This document shows positions 25,451 through 32,551 of a DNA stretch of 64,000 nt, one piece after another. A program made the translations under genes and the position numbers. The stretch spans positions 1 through 64,000 of the forward strand of contig CAVSKV010000003.1 of the NCBI GenBank assembly GCA_963728785.1, given 5' to 3'. The DNA is from JAGWRI01 sp963728785. Lineage in GTDB: Bacteria > Gemmatimonadota > Gemmatimonadetes > Gemmatimonadales > Gemmatimonadaceae. The notes below the pieces were generated by a model. The model made no database searches. It saw only the letters and a program-made list of their open reading frames with translations, and was not told the DNA's origin. Position 1 is the first letter of the stretch, and every line of letters starts with the position of its first letter.

Positions 25451-25612
25451 CTAGCCGACGAGGTCCCTGCCGGCCTTGACGGCGTAATACGCGCCCACGC
25501 CGCCCGCGATCGTGCTCACGAAGAAGGCGGTCATGAAGCCCAGTTTGACGGCGGCGTACCACCCGATCGTGCTACCGACGAGCGCACCGAGGGTTCCGAA
25601 CAACTTCTTCAT
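25451..25612 (-). CDS. Small membrane protein with Gly-rich helices, 53 aa
   Basis: The frame starts with ATG after a GAGAGG site and encodes MKKLFGTLGALVGSTIGWYA followed by two short hydrophobic, Gly-rich helices (about 7-25 and 28-46) and a short charged tail. The small-residue pattern resembles Gly-zipper membrane proteins. The family is not recognised. It sits alone between the ferric-reductase-like gene and the divergent DUF502 gene. Too short for most gene callers, but the start signal and topology make it credible. Confidence 0.6.
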   Translation of the reverse strand: MKKLFGTLGALVGSTIGWYAAVKLGFMTAFFVSTIAGGVGAYYAVKAGRDLVG

Positions 25613-25815
25613 GCGCCTCTCGCTTGAAGTATTCCAGTTGAACGACCGTCCGAGGCCGGGCTAGGTCACGGATTCGGACAACACGCACCGTTCCAACGAG
25701 CGCGGTGGCGCGGTCGAAGGCCCGCGCCCGCGTGGTCCTTGCAGCCGTGGGCATCCCAACGAGCTTTCGGTTCCGTTCGCGGGGCAGTAAGCTCCACGAG
25801 CGCCAGACGCTCACG

Positions 25816-25843
25816 ATGGGCTCCCGCTCTGGCGGGAGCCCAT
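25816..25843 (+). promoter_or_regulatory. Strong leader hairpin upstream of the DUF502 gene
   Basis: A perfect 12-bp stem (ATGGGCTCCCGC and complement) with a 4-nt loop, followed by TTCGCG, lies 40 bp upstream of the DUF502 start. No plus-strand gene ends just before it, so it is either a leader hairpin or attenuator of the DUF502 transcript or a terminator of an unseen RNA. Confidence 0.5.
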
Positions 25844-25882
25844 TTCGCGTTCGGGCCGGTCCTCCTTTCTCCGCGTCCTGCC

Positions 25883-26434
25883 ATGTCACGACTCCTGAAC
25901 TACTTCCTTAAGGGGCTGATCGTCACCGCCCCCGTGTTCATCACCATCTACATCTGCTACGTGATCTTCACGACGATCGACAGTTGGCTGAGGCTGCCGA
26001 TTCCGGGCGCGGGATTCGTGGTCTCGATCCTGCTGATTACGTTCGTCGGATTCGCCGCGCAGACGTTTGCCAGCCGCGTGCTGCTGACGGGGCTCGATTC
26101 GCTGTTCAACCGCCTGCCGTTCGTGCGCCTCCTCTATTCGAGCACGCGCGATCTGCTCAACGCATTCGTGGGGGAGCAGCGACGCTTCGACAAGCCGGTC
26201 CTCGTCACGCTGGCTGGCGGCACGGGCGCGCACGTGTTCGGATTTCTCACGCAGGAATCGGTGGACAGCTTCGGGGTGCCCGATTCGGTGACGGTGTACG
26301 TGCCGCAGTCCTATGGCTTCGCCGGCAACCTCGTGGTATTTCCCGCGGCGCAGGTGCACCGCCTGGAGGCCGACAGCGCCCACGTGATGGCGTTCATCAT
26401 CTCCGGCGGCGTGACCACCGTGCCGGAACGCTGA
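25883..26434 (+). CDS. DUF502-family membrane protein
   Basis: The 183-residue protein has two N-terminal membrane helices (about residues 8-29 and 44-66) and a soluble beta-rich C-terminal domain with the DUF502 signature: PFVRLLYSSTRDLLNAF, then TQESVDSFG and the GFAGNLVVFPAAQVHRL segment. DUF502 proteins are conserved in bacteria and plants (LCV family), but their biochemical role is unknown. I chose the ATG at 25883; a longer frame start lies upstream of the hairpin. It is transcribed convergently with the BNR-repeat gene (5 bp between stops). Confidence 0.85.
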   Translation: MSRLLNYFLKGLIVTAPVFITIYICYVIFTTIDSWLRLPIPGAGFVVSILLITFVGFAAQTFASRVLLTGLDSLFNRLPFVRLLYSSTRDLLNAFVGEQRRFDKPVLVTLAGGTGAHVFGFLTQESVDSFGVPDSVTVYVPQSYGFAGNLVVFPAAQVHRLEADSAHVMAFIISGGVTTVPER

Positions 26435-26439
26435 GCCGG

Positions 26440-27522
26440 CTAGCGCGACGCGCCGGACCGACCGAGCGCGTGCCGCAGGGCGCCGATCCACCGACCGAGG
26501 CGTCCGTGCGGACCGGCGGCCGCCCAGAATGCGCCCTTCACCCTCACCGCGTCGAACGCCAGCGAATCAACCGCAATCCACGAATCGCCGCCGTCGGAGG
26601 ATAGGGCGGTGCCGGCCAATCCGACGGCGATCAGATCGTTCGCGGTACCGGCAAAGCTGAGGCCCGAGAGGTAGGCCGGGACGAGCGGGCCGTGGGCCGC
26701 CCGCCAGGTGAGCCCACCGTCGTCGGTGATGGCGGCATTCATCGTGTGGCCGTGGGGGGCGGTATAGTCACCGCCCACTGCGACTCCGTGCATCGCGTCG
26801 CGAAACGCCAGCGCGAAGATCCCCGATGCCGAACTGCCGGCGTGCACCGGAGTATCGCTCGCCGTCCAGGTGCGCCCCCCGTCGCCGGAGTGGAACACCC
26901 GAGCGCGCGCGCCGCCCCCCGTGCCGATCCACACATCCGCGCTGCCCCACACGACCATGCACGTGCCGCTGGCGGCGAACGCCGCTTCACCGGAGAGCGT
27001 GGGGGGCAATGCCGCCGACGGCACGCGCGTCCACGTCGCGCCGCCGTCGTCGGTGGTGAGCAAGAAGAAGGTGCCGTCCACCGGGTCGCTCTGTGCGATG
27101 CCGTGCCGTGAATCCCAGAACGCCATGGCGTCGAAGAAGACGCCCGCTTGGTTGGTCGCGAACACCACGGACCAGGTGGCGCCGCCGTCGGCGGTGCGGA
27201 AGATGCGGGCCTGGCCCTCTTCGGCGGCGCCGGCGCTCGCCGTCACCGCCACGTCGCTGCTGAGCCCGACGATCGAACGGAGGTCGAGCGAATCAGCACC
27301 CGACACCGTGTACAGCGTCCAGGTGGCGCCGCCGTCGGTCGTGCGCGCCACCGTCCCGTGCGCGCCGCTCGCCCATGCCACGGTGTTGCTCACAAGGCTC
27401 AGCCCGCGGAATTCGGCGCGTGTGGCGACCGACGCGAGTTGCCACTGCGCGACGGCCGGCGTGACGAACGACAGCATGAGAACGAGTGTCATCGCCGGCG
27501 CGCGCCGGAGAGTGGATCTCAT
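26440..27522 (-). CDS. Exported BNR/YCF48-like beta-propeller protein
   Basis: The 360-residue protein has a signal peptide (residues 1-25, AMTLVLMLSFVTPAVAQ) and about six repeats of the T-x-DGG-x-TW type (TTDGGATWTLY, TADGGATWSVV, TTDDGGATWTRV, SGDGGRTWTA, TDDGGLTWRA), i.e. a BNR/sialidase-like or YCF48/HCF136-like propeller. The catalytic residues of sialidases are not evident, so a binding or assembly role is more likely than hydrolysis. Its ATG overlaps the stop of the upstream small membrane-protein gene (ATGA), implying coupled translation. Confidence 0.85.
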   Translation of the reverse strand: MRSTLRRAPAMTLVLMLSFVTPAVAQWQLASVATRAEFRGLSLVSNTVAWASGAHGTVARTTDGGATWTLYTVSGADSLDLRSIVGLSSDVAVTASAGAAEEGQARIFRTADGGATWSVVFATNQAGVFFDAMAFWDSRHGIAQSDPVDGTFFLLTTDDGGATWTRVPSAALPPTLSGEAAFAASGTCMVVWGSADVWIGTGGGARARVFHSGDGGRTWTASDTPVHAGSSASGIFALAFRDAMHGVAVGGDYTAPHGHTMNAAITDDGGLTWRAAHGPLVPAYLSGLSFAGTANDLIAVGLAGTALSSDGGDSWIAVDSLAFDAVRVKGAFWAAAGPHGRLGRWIGALRHALGRSGASR

Positions 27523-27812
27523 GGGCGGGGCTCCTGCAGATCGCGTGAAGTGGCGGGTGGTTCGCCGGGGCCGGGAGTCAGTTCAGGAAGTGGCAAACTG
27601 CTATCGGGTCCGACGTCGTCCAGGCCGAGGATGTCGTAGGCTCGCCAGGCAACGTAGAAGAAACCGAGCGCCGCCGCGACGGCGCCCGCGCCCCGCATCC
27701 AGTGCTGGTGGTGAAGGACGAAGAAGAACGATACCCCCACGGGGAGAAAGACGGCGCCGAACAGCGCGCTCGTCGCACGCAGCATGCAGCCCGGATCGTT
27801 CAGGCGCGACAT
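27519..27812 (-). CDS. Two-span small membrane protein coupled to the BNR protein
   Basis: The 97-residue protein has two membrane helices (about residues 11-32 and 38-58) and a Pro/Glu-rich cytosolic or periplasmic tail. The family is not recognised. I favour the ATG at 27812; an in-frame GTG at 27857 would give 112 residues. Its stop overlaps the start of the BNR gene, so the two are probably made together and may act as a membrane unit. It is divergent from ilvA. Confidence 0.6.
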   Translation of the reverse strand: MSRLNDPGCMLRATSALFGAVFLPVGVSFFFVLHHQHWMRGAGAVAAALGFFYVAWRAYDILGLDDVGPDSSLPLPELTPGPGEPPATSRDLQEPRP

Positions 27813-27923
27813 GAAGGGCGCTTCCGCATAGCCGAATCTCTCTGTGAGGCGCGGCACGGGGCAAGCGGGTTGCGGGCGGTACGGCGGAGCGGCTAGCGTG
27901 AGGGGTCCTCAGACCGGTCGTTC

Positions 27924-28871
27924 ATGCTCGATTATTCCGACATCATGGCCGCCCGCGAGCGCATCGCCGGGCACGTGCACCGCACGCCCACGCTTTCCGC
28001 ATCGCGTATTGGAGAGCGCGCCGCTGTGAAGGCGTGGCTAAAATGCGAGCTGCTCCAAAAGACCGGGTCGTTCAAAGTGCGCGGCGCACTCAATACAATT
28101 CGCCAACTCACCGAGGACGAGCGACGGCGGGGCGTGGTGGGCGTCTCGGCGGGCAACCACGCGCAGGCGCTGGCGTGGGCCGCCCGCACGGCCGGCACGT
28201 CGTGCACCGTCGTCATGCCGAGTGACGCCGTCCAGGGCAAGCTGGACGCGACGCGCGGATACGGCGCCACCGTAGTGCAGCACCAGTGGGGGTCGGCGAT
28301 GTTCGACAAGGCGCGTGAGCTGGCCAGCGAGCACGGCTACGTATTCATCCATCCGTTCGACGATCCGCGTGTGGTCGCCGGACAGGGCACGGTGGGGATG
28401 GAAATTCTCGAGGATCTGCCCGAGGTCGATGCGATCGTCGTTCCAGTGGGTGGTGGCGGACTGCTGGCGGGCATCGCGATCGCCGCCAAGCATCTCAAGC
28501 CGTCGGTCCAGGTGTTCGGCGTTGAGCCCGTGGGGGCGCAGGCGCTCCGCCGCAGCCTCGACGCGGGGCAGGTCACGCCCATCGATCGGCCGCAGACCAT
28601 TGCCGACGGGCTGGCGGCGCCGATGACCACCGAGTTGCCGCTCGCCGTGGCCCAGCGGTACGTGGACGACGTGATCCTGGTGCACGACGAGGAGATCGTC
28701 GACGCGATGCGACTAATTCTCACCTCGGCCAAGCTGCTTGCCGAGCCGGCTGGGGCCGCCGGCGTGGCGGCGCTGATCACCGGCAAGCTGCCCGTGCCGG
28801 CGGGCTCACGCGTAGTGTGTGTGGTGAGCGGCGGCAACGTGGACGCGACCCGACTCAAAGGACTGCTCTAA
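27924..28871 (+). CDS. ilvA: Threonine ammonia-lyase (serine/threonine dehydratase), short form
   Basis: The 315-residue fold-type II PLP enzyme deaminates threonine to 2-oxobutyrate. The PLP Lys is in QKTGSFKVRGALNT near residue 50, the phosphate-binding loop is VPVGGGGLLAGIA near 175-187, and SAGNHAQALAWAA is the substrate loop. It lacks the C-terminal ACT-like regulatory domains of biosynthetic IlvA, as catabolic TdcB and some IlvA forms do, so isoleucine feedback control is not expected from this chain alone. Its stop overlaps the stop of the convergent secreted protein gene. Confidence 0.93.
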   Translation: MLDYSDIMAARERIAGHVHRTPTLSASRIGERAAVKAWLKCELLQKTGSFKVRGALNTIRQLTEDERRRGVVGVSAGNHAQALAWAARTAGTSCTVVMPSDAVQGKLDATRGYGATVVQHQWGSAMFDKARELASEHGYVFIHPFDDPRVVAGQGTVGMEILEDLPEVDAIVVPVGGGGLLAGIAIAAKHLKPSVQVFGVEPVGAQALRRSLDAGQVTPIDRPQTIADGLAAPMTTELPLAVAQRYVDDVILVHDEEIVDAMRLILTSAKLLAEPAGAAGVAALITGKLPVPAGSRVVCVVSGGNVDATRLKGLL

Positions 28872-30298
28872 CGTCCTCCGGAACTTTGATCGACCCGCCA
28901 CTTGGTCCAGGCGACGATTATCGTGCACCCGCTCTGTCCGGGGAATTGAAATTGGGCCGGCGCTTCGACGCTGCGGTAGACCTCGAGCGCGCCTATGTTG
29001 TACCCCTCGATGAAACTGTTGATGTCGTCCGGCGATACCGATGTCCAGGGCGAGCCGTCGATGACGTACGCGATGCAGCCGCCCATTGGAGTGCGGTTGT
29101 CCGTCACGGTGGAGCTGTAGCCGGACTCCGAGACGCTGATTCCGGGCACCGACCTGAGCAGATCCGTGAATCTGGTCGCCTGCTTCCGGTCGATCGTCTT
29201 CTCGTCGAGGAAGTAGCCGATCCCCATCTTCTGGCGCTGTGTGAAGCCCACGGCTTCCAGTCCGCTCTGCCGCCGCGCCTCAGTCGTTACCGTGGGGAGC
29301 ATGGCGACTTCCTTTTCCATCTGCAGCGTTACCGACACCGCCGTGTGGCTCGCCAGCTCCACCGATCGCTCTACCGGGGCGAAGCCGATGAGCATTGCAC
29401 GTACGACCTGCGAGCCCGACGGTAGGCTATCCAACTGGAACGTTCCGTCAGCGCCGGAATTGACCGAGTGGATGGTTCCCTCGAGCTGCACGCGCGCGCC
29501 GGACACGGGTTGGCCGTCGGTGCCCAGTACGCGGCCGCGCAGGGTGGCCTCGGCCAGGGCGCGGCGCGGCGGCGGATTAGTGTCGCCGGCCGCGACCGAA
29601 GCCGGTGCGGCCGATGCTACGCTCAGGCTTCGTGTCTCGATCACGGACTTGTCGAACGAGACGGGCACGTCGCCGCTCTTCAGGCCAGCGTGATTCACCT
29701 GGACCTTGCCGTCGAAGGTGGTCGGGAGGCCGCAGATGCGATACGTACCGTCCTTCGCCGTCGTCGCTTCGCGAAGGCGTGGGACCTTGCTCAACTTCAG
29801 AAAGTCGATCTCGTAGTAGACCACCGAGACCCGTGCGTCGGGGACCGGCTGGCCGCTGTCGGCATTACGCACGCGTCCAAACAGCGCGGCGGGGCCGCGG
29901 GTGAGCCAGGCGGCCGGGCAAAGCATCCTGACCAGCGTCGTCGCCGCCGGCGTGGCCAGATCAAGCGTGGCCTGCTTGCCGGCGCTCAAGGTGATCGACG
30001 GCGTCAAGAGTTGAATGCCGAGCGAATCGAGAATCGGGTGCGCGACGATTATGCGGTACTGACCCGGTGGCACGCTGTCGAAGTGAAAGTGGCCGTCGTC
30101 GCCGGCAACGGTAATCTGGGGGGTGCCCTGGATGACGATCTGAGCCCGGGCCATCGGGTGCCCCCGCACGCTGTCGTACGCGATTCCGACTATCGACGCC
30201 GATGCTGCGGGCGGGGGCTGCTGGGCGGCGGCCGCCCTGGCAACAGCGGTAGCAAGCAGCGCGACTGCGGCGCCGCGGATGATCAACGCCCGGTTCAT
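28868..30298 (-). CDS. Exported carboxypeptidase-regulatory / TonB-plug-like protein without a barrel
   Basis: The 476-residue protein has a signal peptide (MNRALIIRGAAVALLATAVA) and two carboxypeptidase-regulatory-like (Ig-fold) domains at about 30-110 and 270-345, the second with GRVLGTDGQPVSGARVQLEG. A plug-like segment follows at about 370-465, with FTDLLRSVPGISVSESGY and a CIAYVIDGSPW strand as in TonB-receptor plugs. There is no 22-strand barrel and no TonB box is evident. It may be a periplasmic or outer-membrane-associated accessory protein. Its stop overlaps that of ilvA, and a -10 element lies directly before its ATG. Confidence 0.75.
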   Translation of the reverse strand: MNRALIIRGAAVALLATAVARAAAAQQPPPAASASIVGIAYDSVRGHPMARAQIVIQGTPQITVAGDDGHFHFDSVPPGQYRIIVAHPILDSLGIQLLTPSITLSAGKQATLDLATPAATTLVRMLCPAAWLTRGPAALFGRVRNADSGQPVPDARVSVVYYEIDFLKLSKVPRLREATTAKDGTYRICGLPTTFDGKVQVNHAGLKSGDVPVSFDKSVIETRSLSVASAAPASVAAGDTNPPPRRALAEATLRGRVLGTDGQPVSGARVQLEGTIHSVNSGADGTFQLDSLPSGSQVVRAMLIGFAPVERSVELASHTAVSVTLQMEKEVAMLPTVTTEARRQSGLEAVGFTQRQKMGIGYFLDEKTIDRKQATRFTDLLRSVPGISVSESGYSSTVTDNRTPMGGCIAYVIDGSPWTSVSPDDINSFIEGYNIGALEVYRSVEAPAQFQFPGQSGCTIIVAWTKWRVDQSSGGR

Positions 30299-30303
30299 AC
30301 ACA

Positions 30304-30309
30304 ATTGTA
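30304..30309 (-). promoter_or_regulatory. -10 element (TACAAT) for a possibly leaderless transcript
   Basis: Read on the minus strand, TACAAT ends five bases before the ATG of the plug-like protein gene. A start site seven bases downstream would fall on or next to the A of ATG, so the mRNA may have no leader. No clear -35 is seen. Confidence 0.4.
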
Positions 30310-30525
30310 CCATATGCGCCGCTCGAGGCTCCAGTCCCGGGGCACGGGGCAGGCGCGATCTTGGTGAAACGGCCCGGCAGGAGCTTTGGTGCACGCACAT
30401 CGGGCAAGATGCCCGATGGTGTCGCATTTCTACCGCGGATTGAGAGGCCATCAGCGTTGCGGCTAGTCGTCAGCAATATGACACTTGGTCTCGAGGCACG
30501 ACTTCTCGACCGAAAGGAGAAGAGA

Positions 30526-31542
30526 ATGATCCCGGAGCAGAATCCACCGACGCTGGCGGATGTACCGGTTGCTGACCGTTTTCGGAGCGGGGTAGCGGTG
30601 CAGGCACTAGCGAATCGCGCGAAGCAGGCTCTTTACGATCACTTCGAGCAGGCGCTCGTCGTCGTGCTCGTTGCATCGTTGCTCCTCATCAACTTTGCCG
30701 TGGACGACAAGTTCGCGTTCTTGAGCTTCTATTACCTGCCGGTCATCGCCGCCGGATTCCTGCTCGGGCGCAATCATGCCGTGTGGGCGGCTGTGTTGAC
30801 GGTGCTGCTCGTGGCGTTCTTCCAGGCGGTCACCGGACTGGGGGGCACGCCGGGCATTTCGGTGGGCGCGATCATGTACTTCGCGCCGTGGGGCGGATTC
30901 CTGATTCTGACCGGCTATACGGTGGGGACGCTGTCGGACCAGCGGAAGGAACGGGCAGACGATGTAAAGCGGACGTACTTCGCGTTGCTTGAACTGCTCA
31001 CGTTCCGTCTCGACGCGGCGGAGCGGCATCGTCGCGGCCACAGCTATCGTGTGGCCGAACGCGCCACGGCCATCGGGCGCCAGCTTGGCATGCGTGACGA
31101 CCAGATCGAGGATCTGCACGTTGCCGGCCTGCTGCACGAGATGGGCCCGCAGGATCCGCGCGTGGCGCGCATGTTCGCCGACTTCCCGCGCGAGATTCGC
31201 GAGGTGCCAGTGGCGGCGTCGATGCACACCGCACTGGATACGGTCACCGCATACGGCCGGTATCACGAGCTGCTCGGCGACGACTGGCCGGTGGACGCGC
31301 TACGCATCCCGATGTCGGTGAAGATCCTCGCGGTGGCCGACGCCTACGAAACGCTGCTCACGCCCACCGACACGCGTCCGGCGTTCGCGCCCTGGAACGC
31401 GCTGGAGGAGATCGATCGTAACGCGGGCCGTACGTTTGCCACCGAAGCGGTGCACGCGTTGCGGTTTACGATCGTTCCGGAGCGCGCCGAGCACACGGGC
31501 GAGAAGCTGCCGCTCAAGCTAGTCGTCACGCGAGGCGCCTGA
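30526..31542 (+). CDS. Membrane protein with a degenerate HD-GYP-like output domain
   Basis: The 338-residue protein has four or five N-terminal membrane helices (about 45-150), a short linker helix and a C-terminal HD-GYP-like domain (about 165-330) starting HRRGHSYRVAERATAIGRQL. The key HD pair is changed to His-Glu (GLLHEMGPQDP), and no GYP motif is seen, so c-di-GMP hydrolysis is doubtful; binding or signalling without catalysis is possible. The ATG at 30526 follows AAAGGAGA and is decisive. Its 3' end overlaps the convergent small membrane-protein gene by 24 bp. Confidence 0.75.
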   Translation: MIPEQNPPTLADVPVADRFRSGVAVQALANRAKQALYDHFEQALVVVLVASLLLINFAVDDKFAFLSFYYLPVIAAGFLLGRNHAVWAAVLTVLLVAFFQAVTGLGGTPGISVGAIMYFAPWGGFLILTGYTVGTLSDQRKERADDVKRTYFALLELLTFRLDAAERHRRGHSYRVAERATAIGRQLGMRDDQIEDLHVAGLLHEMGPQDPRVARMFADFPREIREVPVAASMHTALDTVTAYGRYHELLGDDWPVDALRIPMSVKILAVADAYETLLTPTDTRPAFAPWNALEEIDRNAGRTFATEAVHALRFTIVPERAEHTGEKLPLKLVVTRGA

Positions 31543-31770
31543 GCCCGCGTCGTGCGCCACCTCGCGGCGCCGGCGCCATGCGCGCCGCGCCTGCTGGACT
31601 TGCCACAGCCCCCAGCCAGCCACCAGCGCGCTGGCAAGCGTCCAAGCCACCACGTACCGCTGTAGGAACACCGGTCCGCGGGCGTCCACGTGGCCGAACT
31701 TGAAAATCGCGATGGCCACGACGTCGAGGGCCACGACGGCGCCGACGAGTTTGGCAAACGCGAAGCGCAT
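31519..31770 (-). CDS. Two-span small membrane protein, 83 aa
   Basis: The protein has two membrane helices (about residues 5-24 and 36-56) and a strongly basic C-terminal cytosolic tail (ARRAWRRRREV). I do not recognise the family. The ATG at 31770 is the first after the plsC stop region. It overlaps the convergent HD-type gene by 24 bp and follows plsC by 53 bp on the same strand, so it may share that transcript. Confidence 0.55.
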   Translation of the reverse strand: MRFAFAKLVGAVVALDVVAIAIFKFGHVDARGPVFLQRYVVAWTLASALVAGWGLWQVQQARRAWRRRREVAHDAGSGASRDD

Positions 31771-31823
31771 GGGTGACGATGAGCGGGGCACGTGGGGCAA
31801 TTCGTGGTCCGTGGTCCGGTGAT

Positions 31824-32432
31824 CTACCGCGGTGGTGGTGTCAATTCGCCGCGGCGGCCACGGGCGGGGGCAAAGCATGCCGCCAGGGTCGCGAGATCGG
31901 CATTGGCGTCGTCGCCGGGCACGACGGGCGAACCGATAACGAGTGCGTGCTGCGACCAGTCGAACGCCACGGGCACCATCGGAACGGCGGCCCCGCGCGC
32001 GATGTAGTAGAACCCCGTGCGCCAGCGCGGCACTGCTTTGCGCGTGCCCTCGGGTGAGATGCCGAGCACCATGCGCTCCGACGCGGCGAACCGGGCCACC
32101 GACTGGGCCACGACGTCATTCGGCTTGGAGCGGTCCACGGGGATGCCGCCCAGCCAGCGCATGATCGGGCCGAATGGGCCTCGGAACAGCGTATGCTTGC
32201 CTAGCCAAGCGGCGCGCAGCCCGAGCGCGAACTTGGCGGCGATGCCGACCACGAAGTCCCAATTGGACGTATGGGGCGCCACGACCACCACCGCCTTGGC
32301 AATGTTGGGCAGGTTGCCCTCGATGCGCCAGCCGAGGAGGCCGAGCATCCAGCGACCGAACGCCCGCGAGAGGGAGCCGCCGCTGCGGGGGAGCGCGTTG
32401 CCGATGTCGGGAACGCGAGGGATGGGGGGCAT
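31824..32432 (-). CDS. plsC: 1-acyl-sn-glycerol-3-phosphate acyltransferase-family protein
   Basis: The 202-residue protein has the acyltransferase motif APHTSNWDF (H-x4-D, His near residue 54) and the substrate-binding SPEGTRK near 126, plus the GIPVDRSKPND block typical of the short PlsC-like branch. The length is below that of E. coli PlsC, and the N-terminal membrane helix is weak, so it may acylate another lysophospholipid or glycan rather than lysophosphatidate. It is transcribed divergently from the acyl-CoA synthetase gene (119 bp between starts). Confidence 0.85.
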   Translation of the reverse strand: MPPIPRVPDIGNALPRSGGSLSRAFGRWMLGLLGWRIEGNLPNIAKAVVVVAPHTSNWDFVVGIAAKFALGLRAAWLGKHTLFRGPFGPIMRWLGGIPVDRSKPNDVVAQSVARFAASERMVLGISPEGTRKAVPRWRTGFYYIARGAAVPMVPVAFDWSQHALVIGSPVVPGDDANADLATLAACFAPARGRRGELTPPPR

Positions 32433-32551
32433 GACGACGCGGAAACTATGGCGGCCGTGCGCCCGGCGCCATCCGGCATCTCGACAAATCGTCGGCCCAT
32501 CGCTATCAGGTATTGGTCATTAGTGGTCAGCCGGCACTCCACCCCACGCTC

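Noticed and set aside
25572..25889. 105-codon minus-strand frame over the DUF502 leader
   Set aside because: It overlaps the small 53-residue gene and the leader hairpin, and its composition is Arg-rich noise.
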